Below the pieces are notes generated by a model. That model made no database searches and was not told where the DNA came from. It worked only from the letters and a program-made list of their open reading frames with translations. Shown here piece after piece: positions 31,741 to 39,712 of a DNA stretch of 64,000 nt. Position 1 is the first letter of the stretch. Each line of letters opens with the position of its first letter. Origin of the DNA: a virus; the IMG/VR virus record IMGVR_UViG_3300005253_000011, positions 19,114 through 83,113 of that record; one strand, 5' to 3'. A program made the position numbers and the translations under genes.

Positions 31741-31782
31741 CCCGTATGGTATCCGCAGGGGTTCGATTCCCCTGCCAGATGC
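31741..31782 (+). ncRNA. tRNA-like minihelix element 6 (outer stem lost)
   Basis: CCCGTATGGTA block and 7-bp hairpin GCAGGGG-TTCGATT-CCCCTGC are kept, but the expected GGG partner of CCC is absent (CAGATGC follows). It is directly followed by a different folded RNA at 31783. Confidence 0.6.
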
Positions 31783-31861
31783 AATTTGGCTAATTAGGGT
31801 GATACCTAGCATCCACTCACATTGAGATCGTTCGTTAGGAGCGTCCCTGTGAAGCCGAATT
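31783..31861 (+). ncRNA. Candidate multibranched structured RNA
   Basis: AATTTGGCT pairs with AGCCGAATT (nine pairs, one G-U), enclosing TAGG-GTGATA-CCTA, CTCA-CAT-TGAG and a third hairpin with GTTCGTTAGGAGC. AGGG (31796) could also pair with CCCT (31845). Sits 38 bases before the gene at 31899. Could be a leader regulator or an independent RNA; class not recognised. Confidence 0.45.
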
Positions 31862-31898
31862 TTCCTAAATTAATAGTTTTAACCAAAAAACAGTAAAA

Positions 31899-32111
31899 AT
31901 GGCAAAAAGAAGGATTATTAACAGTAGAAGGGTCGCCCGGGGCGCAAAGTTCGGTGGTGGATCAAGTTCAAAGTATGCTGAAAAGATCGCGCAACAAAAG
32001 CACGGCAGATACAGTGAAAATTCACCGATGAGTGTTCATGACGGTGGAATTGGCCTGAGTGTGAACGAAACGAACAGGCGTAGGTTTGACTCTCATAAAA
32101 AGGAGGACTAA
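31899..32111 (+). CDS. Small basic protein
   Basis: 70 aa, Arg/Lys/Ser-rich (AKRRIINSRRVARGAKFGGGSSSKYAEK, abbreviated) with no cysteines; likely nucleic-acid binding and partly disordered. Ends with an AAAAAGGAGG run that acts as a Shine-Dalgarno for the next gene, unusual in this genome. Confidence 0.52.
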   Translation: MAKRRIINSRRVARGAKFGGGSSSKYAEKIAQQKHGRYSENSPMSVHDGGIGLSVNETNRRRFDSHKKED

Positions 32112-32114
32112 TCA

Positions 32115-32195
32115 ATGACTGTATGTATATTCGCTGGAATTTTTATAGCTGCTTATTTATTGATAAGCGCAGTTTTTAGTATCTTTGAAGGATAG
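32115..32195 (+). CDS. Tiny membrane peptide
   Basis: 26 aa, nearly all hydrophobic (VCIFAGIFIAAYLLISAVF), one transmembrane helix. Preceded by AGGAGG at a good distance from ATG 32115. Its TAG stop gives the first G of minihelix 7. Confidence 0.5.
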   Translation: MTVCIFAGIFIAAYLLISAVFSIFEG

Positions 32196-32236
32196 CCTGT
32201 ATGGTACAGGGGTGTGGTTCGAATCCACACCCAGGC
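32195..32236 (+). ncRNA. tRNA-like minihelix element 7
   Basis: Outer stem GCCTG/CAGGC, TATGGTA, hairpin GGTGTGG-TTCGAAT-CCACACC with a canonical T loop. Starts in the TAG stop of the preceding gene. Confidence 0.75.
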
Positions 32237-32267
32237 ACGAATTTTAATTTAAAATTGGAGGTAAATT

Positions 32268-32507
32268 ATGACACGTAAAATTAAAGAGATTGCAGCAGAA
32301 ATCCGTAAGGACTGGAAGAAAGTCAGTATTCATGCTGAACCCTACCTGGGTGCTATGGAGGTCATTGAATCCGCAGATAATGAGTATTATTGGGATTCTG
32401 CCGCTTCAGTCACTCGTTATTTCTTGAGTAATGCTACCACCTGGAAAGGTGAGGTCGCTCGCCGGATCAAGAAGGAACTGAATGAAATGATAGAGGGGAT
32501 CTATTAA
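32268..32507 (+). CDS. Small hypothetical protein
   Basis: 79 aa, charged and helical (KIKEIAAEIRKDWKKVSIHAEPYLG; EVARRIKKELNEMIEG). Preceded by GGAGG 7 bases before ATG. Its TAATGG stop overlaps the next start. Confidence 0.6.
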   Translation: MTRKIKEIAAEIRKDWKKVSIHAEPYLGAMEVIESADNEYYWDSAASVTRYFLSNATTWKGEVARRIKKELNEMIEGIY

Positions 32508-32791
32508 TGGATTGGGTAGAATTTGTTATTCAAAACTGGGCTATGCTGGATCTTAGATTCAGATGGTCTAAACCCAAGCATCCCAGGTATGACTGGAGAG
32601 GAGAGTATATCCACCATATGAATAGATGGCCGGGTTACGAAAGAAACAGACTCTACATTCCTATTTCGTTCATGTCTGATGCCGGTTACATTGACTTGAT
32701 CAAGAAATCATTTCATGTGACCAGTGATATTGAAGGGTCGAAAGCCAAACTTAAAGAGGTATTTGATTACCTCACTGAACACGCTGGATAA
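32507..32791 (+). CDS. Small hypothetical protein
   Basis: 94 aa, Trp/Arg-rich start (DWVEFVIQNWAMLDLRFRWSK), then YIHHMNRWPGYERNRLYIP and a helical C-terminus. Coupled to the upstream gene by TAATG. No domain recognised. Confidence 0.6.
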   Translation: MDWVEFVIQNWAMLDLRFRWSKPKHPRYDWRGEYIHHMNRWPGYERNRLYIPISFMSDAGYIDLIKKSFHVTSDIEGSKAKLKEVFDYLTEHAG

Positions 32792-32834
32792 TATTTAGGC
32801 GGTTCGATATAGTTTTATTAATCTTTAAAAACAA

Positions 32835-33149
32835 ATGCGTATGAGAAAAGTAATTTTTAGTAAATCATCAGAAACAGTTATCCATGTCGATGATATTGGT
32901 AACTACAGTATCACTGGTTTTGAGAGTAAGGACGGCACCCTAAAGGGTGTACTGGTACTTATTGACAACAGCGTAATCGGAGTAACTTTGGTGAAGGGGG
33001 AGCCAGACACGGATCACACTATGCCAGGGCGTCATCCGTACATTAACGGCGGTGTTCAGATTCCTGCTTTTATAAGGGAACTACAAAATGAATTTGATTT
33101 CTTTGTATTTCAAAGCATGGCTGAATTCTTTGACTGGATCGCTGGATAA
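32835..33149 (+). CDS. Small hypothetical protein
   Basis: 104 aa; ATG 32841 is an equally possible start. Beta-rich (KVIFSKSSETVIHVDD; GVLVLIDNSVIGVTLVKG), then a helix (IRELQNEFDFFVFQSM). Stop overlaps the next start. Function unknown. Confidence 0.62.
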   Translation: MRMRKVIFSKSSETVIHVDDIGNYSITGFESKDGTLKGVLVLIDNSVIGVTLVKGEPDTDHTMPGRHPYINGGVQIPAFIRELQNEFDFFVFQSMAEFFDWIAG

Positions 33150-33421
33150 TGGGACGCGAGAAGAAATCTAATGAAGAGCTGGGTTACACTATCCCAGTTA
33201 TGCGGAGACTTGAGAAGGGTAGATATGCTTCTGCCTTTGCTAAGTCTCTTGAGCCAGATAAGAATGGACAGATTAAAGTGAGAACTTCCGATCTACGAAG
33301 TACTAGCTGGTTAGGTACATCGGTCATTCACGTGCCCGAAGGATTCGAAATTAAGGAACCGCCAGCACCAAAAGGCAAGGATGAGGCTGGCCGGTATTTT
33401 AGTGGATCAGATCCCATTTAA
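33149..33421 (+). CDS. Small basic hypothetical protein
   Basis: 90 aa, Lys/Arg-rich N-terminus (GREKKSNEELGYTIPVMRRLEK) and a Pro/Gly-rich C-terminus. No known motif. Its TAA stop supplies the first bases of minihelix 8. Confidence 0.58.
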   Translation: MGREKKSNEELGYTIPVMRRLEKGRYASAFAKSLEPDKNGQIKVRTSDLRSTSWLGTSVIHVPEGFEIKEPPAPKGKDEAGRYFSGSDPI

Positions 33422-33464
33422 CCCTGTATGGTACTATGGTCAGGTCCGACTCCTGACCAGGGTT
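33420..33464 (+). ncRNA. tRNA-like minihelix element 8
   Basis: Full 7-bp outer stem AACCCTG/CAGGGTT, TATGGTA, hairpin GTCAGG-TCCGACT-CCTGAC. Starts in a TAA stop. A second hairpin (AATTGAG/CTCAATT, 33466-33487) follows immediately. Confidence 0.72.
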
Positions 33465-33500
33465 CAATTGAGTAATGTTGCTCAATTTAAACTGTTTTAT

Positions 33501-33731
33501 ATGGTATATATGACAGCGGAAGAAGCTCTCGCCCTAATGGAGAGCGCAGTAGACGTATATCAGTGGAACCAGTTCCGGAGACTGATTACGTACAATCTCA
33601 ATCCCGAATCAATAGAGTCTTTCCTGGGACTTATTGATCACACGGGCATGATCAGGAAAGTAGCCCGAGCCAACAAGTGGCCGAAGGTGTATACGTATTC
33701 TTATGGATGGATTTTAAATAAAAATGAGTAG
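33501..33731 (+). CDS. Small hypothetical protein
   Basis: 76 aa from ATG 33501; the longer frame starts upstream of minihelix 8. TAEEALALMESAVDVYQWNQF, RRLITYNLNPESIESFLGL, then a basic end. Helical. Overlaps the next gene by 8 bases. Confidence 0.58.
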   Translation: MVYMTAEEALALMESAVDVYQWNQFRRLITYNLNPESIESFLGLIDHTGMIRKVARANKWPKVYTYSYGWILNKNE

Positions 33732-34269
33732 TATGGAAGAAATTCAAAAACAAATCAATGCTTTCTTAGAGAGGGCAGAAATCATTAAAGCGGACATGCG
33801 CATGCATGTACCAGGTGCATTGATTGTAAACCAGGTAAATCAGAGTCTTATATTTGTAAGTCCCAAGGGGAGTTACATTTATGAGATGGACTATGTTGAC
33901 AACTTTGTGAACAGAGCCGCTGGTATCCCTGAGGGTCAGTTATTGTGGCAGGATTATTTATTGAAGTCGACCCGGGAATGTCGCCGGGAAGAAGATCCGG
34001 AGTTATTCCTGGAGATCCTGAAGCTGAGTATGAAAACCACACAACACAAGGCGTTTGACATCTATGCCGATGGTAAACATCTCAAGCGAGTCTTGACTTG
34101 GCGTAGAGCTTTGAACGTTGTCTATGCGCTCAAACGGATATGTAAAGACCCGATGGATCTAAGATATCGATCATTCAGGTATATCAAAAAGATCTGGATC
34201 GTCGATTCGGCAGGCAATACAACTTACTTCATTTTTGACCCAAAGGATGCTGTTTACAATCCCTGCTAA
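33724..34269 (+). CDS. Hypothetical protein
   Basis: 181 aa. Helical N-terminus (EEIQKQINAFLERAEIIKAD), a beta hairpin region (SLIFVSPKGSYIYEMDYV), then charged helices (LKRVLTWRRALNVVYALKRI). No catalytic motif seen. Function unknown. Confidence 0.62.
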   Translation: MSSMEEIQKQINAFLERAEIIKADMRMHVPGALIVNQVNQSLIFVSPKGSYIYEMDYVDNFVNRAAGIPEGQLLWQDYLLKSTRECRREEDPELFLEILKLSMKTTQHKAFDIYADGKHLKRVLTWRRALNVVYALKRICKDPMDLRYRSFRYIKKIWIVDSAGNTTYFIFDPKDAVYNPC

Positions 34270-34312
34270 TATGAAAAATTTTAATTTAACCTCTCAATAA
34301 AACAAAACAAGT

Positions 34313-34789
34313 ATGAAGAAAATGAAAAATTTATTAGTTACACTAGGAATAGTGCTGTTGATTTTTGGTGCTTGTCTATTATCCAGTTGTACGGTAATAA
34401 CAAAAATACCGGGATATGAATCATTAACAGGTCTGGACTTTAGACCTTACACTGAACAAGGATTTCTAATAACACCGTATGAATATGGTGGAGAATATTC
34501 AACTATATCAATGATTAATTATGAAGTTATGCCTTCAGCCAGACTTCCACAAACTACATATTCCAATGCACCAAGTGGAATAGTTACAACTCGTAGTGGG
34601 GATTGGGTTATTGATGAATTGGATGTTCAAATAGCTTTAGATAGTATATTTGAAATTTGTATTAATCAAGGAGCAAATGCGTTAGTTGATCTTGAAGTTA
34701 CAGGTATTTCTAAGGGATACATGAATATTGCAAAACCTGTTACTATATATGGAATTCGAATTACAGGGTTAGCTATTGAAAGGAAATAA
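34313..34789 (+). CDS. Lipoprotein
   Basis: 158 aa. Residues 1-25 carry a hydrophobic signal ending LLSSC, a lipobox with Cys at about 26. The mature part (INYEVMPSARL; CINQGANALVDLEVTGI) resembles YbjQ-like small alpha/beta lipoproteins with a conserved GANALVxLxV strand. Last gene of the rightward block; probably anchored in the host envelope during infection. Confidence 0.65.
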   Translation: MKKMKNLLVTLGIVLLIFGACLLSSCTVITKIPGYESLTGLDFRPYTEQGFLITPYEYGGEYSTISMINYEVMPSARLPQTTYSNAPSGIVTTRSGDWVIDELDVQIALDSIFEICINQGANALVDLEVTGISKGYMNIAKPVTIYGIRITGLAIERK

Positions 34790-34824
34790 GTTATTGAGTG
34801 CCCGCAAGGGTAACACAACCAAAC

Positions 34825-34862
34825 AAAAAAAGGGCACCTGGTTATCCGGGTGCCCTTTTTTT
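34825..34862. terminator. Bidirectional terminator between convergent blocks
   Basis: AAAAAAAGGGCACC pairs with GGGTGCCCTTTTTTT around a short loop, giving A/T tracts on both sides. It ends the rightward block (from 15325) and the leftward block. The leftward gene stop (34842) lies in the loop. Confidence 0.93.
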
Positions 34863-35309
34863 GTTTATGGTAACGGGAACAACCAGTTGGCCTGGGGTGA
34901 CCTTGTATTCATAAATCCGTTCACTGACAAGAAGCATATCTAATTTATTTTGTTTGGTTTGCTTTTGAGTTTTCATCTTACCGATGACGGTATCAATAAC
35001 CGACATCGCCATATCATTCTCAATCAGAACGCTATAAATATTAACTTCTCCAGGGCTATTGAATAGCTTGGAATACCCCATCATACGCGGCTCAGCATTG
35101 GGGTCATCTTCTGGGTCAGGGGGAGCGGGCATGTACTGTAGTGTGGGAGCATATTCAAAGTCGAACTCTTCTAGGGCCATTTCAACATGCCCGGTTTTGC
35201 TATTGATAAGCTTGCCTGCAAATTTAGTCAAAGACTCGACTTTGCTGTCTAGAATTTCTATCTCCTTGACCAATCCTGCGATTTCTTTCGCTACTGTGAA
35301 GTTTCTCAT
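34842..35309 (-). CDS. Hypothetical protein; last six residues encoded by the terminator stem
   Basis: 155 aa from ATG 35309; the longer frame starts inside the promoter -7 box. N-terminal coiled coil (AKEIAGLVKEIEILDSKVESL), an acidic Pro-rich middle (PAPPDPEDDPNAEP), and a second helix (MSVIDTVIGKMKTQKQTKQNK). The C-terminus KKRAPG-stop is read from the terminator arm. It has its own promoter. Function unknown. Confidence 0.7.
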   Translation of the reverse strand: MRNFTVAKEIAGLVKEIEILDSKVESLTKFAGKLINSKTGHVEMALEEFDFEYAPTLQYMPAPPDPEDDPNAEPRMMGYSKLFNSPGEVNIYSVLIENDMAMSVIDTVIGKMKTQKQTKQNKLDMLLVSERIYEYKVTPGQLVVPVTINKKRAPG

Positions 35310-35327
35310 GTGTGTGATATTTATATA

Positions 35328-35359
35328 CAAAGATAACGAAAAAAAGCCACCGGGTCAAA
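35328..35359 (-). promoter_or_regulatory. Bacteroidota-type promoter
   Basis: Minus strand: TTTG at 35359-35356, 20-base spacer, TATCTTTG at 35335-35328. The -33 box lies directly after the HNH stop, so the HNH insertion left this promoter intact. Confidence 0.82.
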
Positions 35360-35360
35360 T

Positions 35361-35900
35361 TTATAATTTTAAATGTGAACACGATTGTTTTAACCAATCC
35401 AAATATTCATCATAAGTACGACTACGTTTAGCATAATTGCAATCCATACAACATGGTACCACATTCGCAAGGGTATACCCTTTAGTATCATCTACTCTGT
35501 CTATCCCGTTGTAAGTGTATGAACCGTTAGCACCAAGAGGGAAATATGTATTTGAGGGCGAACAACCGCAATAATGACAATTTCCTTTATGAATAGCTAT
35601 AATCTGTTCATCGGTTAAAGCTGATTCATGATTTCTTCGTTTAGCATCCATCTTATGATTATGTATTACCTTATTTCGAGCTGCTACCCCTTCAGGGAGT
35701 CGCCGCCGTTTACTACGCAACTCTTTAGCTAAACAACCACAACTGTTAGTAGTGCCCCTTTTAAGATTATTACCTATAACTACTATCTCATTCCCACAAT
35801 CACATTTACATAACCAATACGATTTCTCTTTATCAGTATGTGAAAACTCAATCACAGTAAGCCTCCCAAACTTCTGCCCTATTAATTCTAGTCGTTTCAA
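35361..35900 (-). CDS. Free-standing HNH homing endonuclease with zinc ribbon
   Basis: 179 aa; zinc-ribbon start (GQKFGRLTVIEFSHTD, CKCDCGNEI, SCGCLAKEL), then CHYCG, YNGIDRVDDTKGY and CCMDCNYAKRS. Close to the copy at 55355 (both end with a SHLxL tail) and more distant from 694 and 2043. It is inserted between the helicase gene and the promoter of the 34842 gene. Confidence 0.9.
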   Translation of the reverse strand: MKRLELIGQKFGRLTVIEFSHTDKEKSYWLCKCDCGNEIVVIGNNLKRGTTNSCGCLAKELRSKRRRLPEGVAARNKVIHNHKMDAKRRNHESALTDEQIIAIHKGNCHYCGCSPSNTYFPLGANGSYTYNGIDRVDDTKGYTLANVVPCCMDCNYAKRSRTYDEYLDWLKQSCSHLKL

Positions 35901-37315
35901 TATATGATAATTAGGTCTCTGCGTGGGCGAGTGCAGGCAGTGTAAAGTATCCTGTTTTTCTCGTATGTGTCACGGTTCTTTTCAATGTCGTCTTCCATCA
36001 CGACCGCAATATTATAAGTCGACCCCTGGGATTTGTGGCACGTGATTGCGTAAGAATATCTCACCCAGAAAAATGTCCGCTTGAATTCGTAGAAGTCCAT
36101 CCACGCGGATCTCGCCTGAAATGATCCCGATGGTAAACTCTTGGCATAGTTGGCCTGCCGCTGGAGTAGATCATTATACTTCTTCTCTGAGTCCTCATGA
36201 ATCAGCTTAACTATGAACTCAGTCCATCCTTCATCATCCCTGAATATATTCACATGGGCATTATAATACTTAAATGGTGTACCATCCTCATCCCAATCCT
36301 TTATTTCATAATCCATGATCTCCATCTCTTCACTGTTATGCACCATCACAACCTTATCCTCCATCAATGGCTCCATCGCAATCAATCTCTCACCTGGGAG
36401 ATACTTAGCCAAATCCTTTTGCTGGTAAATATGGTGCCGGATCATCGCATTATATGTGTCCACAGTCGCGTTCCTCCAGGCCAGGATTTTCACATGGTCA
36501 TTATCTCGTTGAAATGCCTCACTGGTATATTCAGGTAAAATTTCAGTTATGATGAATCTATCCTTATCAGATCGGGGTACAAATTGTATACTCCCCTGCT
36601 TGGTCATGTTACCCTTCTTGATGGGAACAGGATCAGGCCGGTATATCATTTCCCGGATCTTGAATGAATAATCAATGATGGGATTGCCCTCAGCTTGCCT
36701 GATGATAGTGTCCATCTTTGTATAGCCTATATCATCCTCTCTTCTGTAATCTCTGTTAAATGGAATTGAGTCAGGTTTGTTAACCGGGGGGATTTGTAGT
36801 GAGTCACCGACAAACAAAACTTTAAGGCCACGAGAAGCGTATATTCTGATCTCTTCGTATAGCCCATCATCTAACATGCTTGTCTCGTCCACTATAAGGA
36901 ACTGAATCTTATCAAGTTTGCACGGTAGAAACTTATCCTTAACGAATGAGATGATCCCATGCCCGTCAATATGCTCTTTTAATCCTAGCGCACTGTGGAT
37001 AGTAGCAAAATTTACCCGGGAATCATGGACATGCTGCCTGATAACTTTGACCGCTTTGTGAGTTGGTGCCGTGACCAAGATCTCTCGCTTGGTGACATCT
37101 CCAATATACTGGATCACCACATTCATGAGATAAGTCTTCCCGCTGCCGGCTACCCCGTCCAGGAGGAACATGCCCCCGACTGGTTGATCAACGAAGATCT
37201 TTATGGCATCAAATGCATCAGGCTGATCCCCCTTCAGACCATCCTTGTAATTAATATCACACTTTGCAATTTGCGCAGCGGTCTTCCCGTCGAATATTCT
37301 GTCTATCGAGCTCAT
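35897..37315 (-). CDS. SF1 DNA helicase, Dda/RecD2-like
   Basis: 472 aa. Walker A DGVAGSGKTYLMN at about residue 55-68; TAPTHKAVKV motif Ia; LIVDETSMLDD motif II near 137; motif III GDSLQIPP; C-terminal TCHKSQGSTY (motif V/VI region) and TRPRRDLIII. The order fits phage Dda and RecD2 5'-3' helicases, which act in replication initiation and recombination. Overlaps the HNH start by 4 bases. Confidence 0.9.
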   Translation of the reverse strand: MSSIDRIFDGKTAAQIAKCDINYKDGLKGDQPDAFDAIKIFVDQPVGGMFLLDGVAGSGKTYLMNVVIQYIGDVTKREILVTAPTHKAVKVIRQHVHDSRVNFATIHSALGLKEHIDGHGIISFVKDKFLPCKLDKIQFLIVDETSMLDDGLYEEIRIYASRGLKVLFVGDSLQIPPVNKPDSIPFNRDYRREDDIGYTKMDTIIRQAEGNPIIDYSFKIREMIYRPDPVPIKKGNMTKQGSIQFVPRSDKDRFIITEILPEYTSEAFQRDNDHVKILAWRNATVDTYNAMIRHHIYQQKDLAKYLPGERLIAMEPLMEDKVVMVHNSEEMEIMDYEIKDWDEDGTPFKYYNAHVNIFRDDEGWTEFIVKLIHEDSEKKYNDLLQRQANYAKSLPSGSFQARSAWMDFYEFKRTFFWVRYSYAITCHKSQGSTYNIAVVMEDDIEKNRDTYEKNRILYTACTRPRRDLIIIY

Positions 37316-37769
37316 TGTTGATTTTGTCTTTAAAATACGGATTAACTAATTTTGAATAGGCATCTGCGGCCCTGTTCTGCTTCCTGGATACCCACTCAAT
37401 ATCAAACCACAAATCGTGGGCTTGCTTCTCCAAAGCCCTGTATTCAGCATAATAATATTTCAGAGAGTTCTTTCTAACCTGCATCTTGCCATTAGCCTGT
37501 CCGGCTACCAGGGCGCTATCTGTGTAGATCTGATACTGGGTATGTGGATTAGGCTTCTCCCTGGAATGCTTAATCATCAACTCCATGCCAGCCAGAAGGG
37601 CCAGCCATTCAGCGGTGTTGTTAGTACCAGCCCTGTCCCATCCCGTTTTTGTCTCAATCACCTCAGTCATAAGAGGATCAAACTTCTTTGAGAGGACAGC
37701 GGCATAACCTACCGTATTGTGATCCGGGTGATTGTAACATGACCCGTCACAGTGGATATAGATTGTCAT
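37257..37769 (-). CDS. rnhA: Ribonuclease HI
   Basis: 170 aa. DGSCYNHP (Asp 8), NNTAEWLALLAGMEL (Glu near 52), YTDSALV (Asp near 85) and RAADAYSKL (Asp near 140) are the DEDD residues of RNase HI. Removes RNA primers during phage DNA replication. The C-terminal extension (about 145-170) includes RREDRCANC. Overlaps the helicase gene by 59 bases. Confidence 0.92.
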   Translation of the reverse strand: MTIYIHCDGSCYNHPDHNTVGYAAVLSKKFDPLMTEVIETKTGWDRAGTNNTAEWLALLAGMELMIKHSREKPNPHTQYQIYTDSALVAGQANGKMQVRKNSLKYYYAEYRALEKQAHDLWFDIEWVSRKQNRAADAYSKLVNPYFKDKINNELDRQNIRREDRCANCKV

Positions 37770-38494
37770 TTCCGGTAGTTTAAAATGGCCTGGGTCCCGA
37801 GCATTATGATAGCACCTTCTAATCTATGCCACCAAGGGCGTTTATAGAATGGTGGTTTGTTCTGTATTGTTACATTATGCATCTTTACAGTGCGGACATA
37901 TGGGTTAGCGTCTTCTATCGTTACTACAGGCCTAAGAGGCTTGAATAATCCCGTCTTCTGGTACCCTAAGAATATGGTACTTTCCTGTTTAATTGTAAGA
38001 TCCAGGATACCGACTGTGGCACCGTACACTATTCCATTCAATGATATCCACTCGCTAGAGTAGGTGAACGTGGATGGAACCTTTAGGTATGTACCCTCAG
38101 CAATATCGGGGCAGTCAACTGAGTCAACCGTCACAATATTGGGCGTATCTACCTCTGCTATCAACTCTTCATAGAATACGATTTGATTCTCCAGCTTGAT
38201 AATATGATCAATTTGCTTCAGATTCTTATTTTTCAGGTCCTCCTTCTCGATGATACCTGCAGCTATAGCATTCTCCAGGGAAGCTACCTTCTGATCCTGG
38301 ATATAGATTTCCTGACCCTGGTCTGTGACTATCACCTCAAAGTGATTGATAGTATCAGATAACAGTTCCTGCAATTGGGCATGTCCAGCTTTGGCTTCTC
38401 TCAATTGTATCCAAAAATACATTGCCAATACAATGACGATACCAAATATGATATACTTTATATTGCTAATTATTGCTTTTTTGTCTCGGTTCAT
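37766..38494 (-). CDS. Membrane-anchored coiled-coil protein (spanin-like)
   Basis: 242 aa. Residues 13-31 (YIIFGIVIVLAMYFWIQL) form an N-terminal transmembrane helix. Residues 33-120 are coiled coil, then a beta-rich C-terminal part ending in a second weak hydrophobic stretch (LEGAIIMLGTQAIL). Directly downstream of the endolysin gene with a 4-base overlap, so an i-spanin or other lysis accessory is plausible. Confidence 0.6.
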   Translation of the reverse strand: MNRDKKAIISNIKYIIFGIVIVLAMYFWIQLREAKAGHAQLQELLSDTINHFEVIVTDQGQEIYIQDQKVASLENAIAAGIIEKEDLKNKNLKQIDHIIKLENQIVFYEELIAEVDTPNIVTVDSVDCPDIAEGTYLKVPSTFTYSSEWISLNGIVYGATVGILDLTIKQESTIFLGYQKTGLFKPLRPVVTIEDANPYVRTVKMHNVTIQNKPPFYKRPWWHRLEGAIIMLGTQAILNYRK

Positions 38495-39204
38495 GATGCT
38501 TTCTTTAAAAGATTCTTACGTATCACAGTCTCATGTGTCTCTCTGAATGCCTGTACAATCAGGCTCATGTTACTCAGTGTTAGCATGTTTACACACTCTG
38601 CATAGTTGGTATAGAATCCTACTTCAGTTAGCATAGCAGACATATGTGTCCTAACTAACACAGTAAATTTGGCTTCTTTGTCCGGATCTCCATCTCCCAG
38701 GCCTGGGCGCATCTTCCAACCAAGTAATTCTTCCAGTTTATAGAACATTTCAGTGGCTATAGGATCGCTTAAAGTCTGTCCTGGTGAGGTATACACCTCT
38801 ATGCCGTTAACTGACTCAACGCCGAAGGCATTGCCATGAATAGAATGATAATAGGTCTTAATGCCACGCTTCCGTACCTTCGCATTGAAATGATTGGCAC
38901 GGATACAGCGTTCAGTCCTGCCGTAATCCTTATGACCTGGTGTTACCATGTAGTATCCTAGGTTGTTTGCGTATAGATCTGCAGCATATAGCCAGGCAAC
39001 AACCCGTGTCCATAATCCCTCATAAAATACCATGGGACCATGGTCATACATTTTCCTGGGCGCGGTGACGTATTCACCATTGATGATACCACCGTGTCCA
39101 GCGTCGATTAACTCTACTACTTTCGAGTTAATCGGTATCGATTCAAGCGGAGTATGCTCCTTCAGGTAATCGATAGTGTCGATTAAAGTCTGTGTATTCA
39201 ACAT
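38491..39204 (-). CDS. N-acetylmuramoyl-L-alanine amidase endolysin
   Basis: 237 aa. Amidase_3 motifs: LIDAGHGG (zinc His near 35), E after FYEG (about 60), YHSIHGNAFG (about 118-127) and LTEVGFYTN (Glu near 195). It cleaves the stem peptide from MurNAc. No signal peptide, so export depends on a holin. Overlaps the upstream nuclease gene by 62 bases. Confidence 0.9.
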   Translation of the reverse strand: MLNTQTLIDTIDYLKEHTPLESIPINSKVVELIDAGHGGIINGEYVTAPRKMYDHGPMVFYEGLWTRVVAWLYAADLYANNLGYYMVTPGHKDYGRTERCIRANHFNAKVRKRGIKTYYHSIHGNAFGVESVNGIEVYTSPGQTLSDPIATEMFYKLEELLGWKMRPGLGDGDPDKEAKFTVLVRTHMSAMLTEVGFYTNYAECVNMLTLSNMSLIVQAFRETHETVIRKNLLKKAS

Positions 39205-39709
39205 TTTTAAATAAGTTTATTGAGTCTACACCTACAATACCAGATCCTCTGGCTATTATAAGTATGTTATTAACAATGAGATAAGATAACAGCGTTGGTG
39301 TTTGTACCAAGAATATAGAGTACTTGGTTCTTGGTATGTCACCAGTCTGCCGTAACATAAGTATTGGAAGCCGCTCTGCTCTAAGGCTATCACGTTTTAC
39401 CTGCTCCCAAATTGTGTAAATATTTGAGTTTTTGCGTAAGTCGTAAGTTATATGTACCTTTGCTAAGTCCTTTGTCTCTACCACGTATGGGAAGTCAAAG
39501 GAGGGATCTGTAGATAGTACATCCCCACATATATTCATCACGTTTTGCCATCTTAACGAGCCGGACCCTGGAATGCGAGCAAACTCGCTCCCGGTCCAGC
39601 TCGTTAATAGTTTACAGACATAGCGTTCATTGCTATTGCCTTTTTTTTTCTGATTGATAGGTTGCACGTAGCCCCCACCAAATAAATCTTCCTTCATTCC
39701 CATCATCAT
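39143..39709 (-). CDS. PD-(D/E)XK nuclease, Holliday-junction resolvase-like
   Basis: 188 aa. KGNSNERYVCKLLTSW supplies Glu in the N-terminal helix; SGSLRW then ICGDVLS (Asp) and FPYVVETKDL (ExK) give the PD-(D/E)XK core. The layout fits phage resolvase-like nucleases that trim branched DNA before packaging. The C-terminal half is hydrophobic beta. Role inferred from fold. Confidence 0.75.
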   Translation of the reverse strand: MMMGMKEDLFGGGYVQPINQKKKGNSNERYVCKLLTSWTGSEFARIPGSGSLRWQNVMNICGDVLSTDPSFDFPYVVETKDLAKVHITYDLRKNSNIYTIWEQVKRDSLRAERLPILMLRQTGDIPRTKYSIFLVQTPTLLSYLIVNNILIIARGSGIVGVDSINLFKNVEYTDFNRHYRLPEGAYSA

Positions 39710-39712
39710 ACT

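Noticed and set aside
30006-33464. Integron-like attC array between small gene cassettes
   Set aside because: GTTTAAC after several hairpins resembles an integron core site, but the matching site on the other side is missing, loops are T-loop-like, and no integrase is present in the window.
30006-33464. Full tRNA genes for the eight minihelices
   Set aside because: The space between acceptor and T arm is only about 10-12 bases in every copy, so no anticodon arm or D stem can fit.
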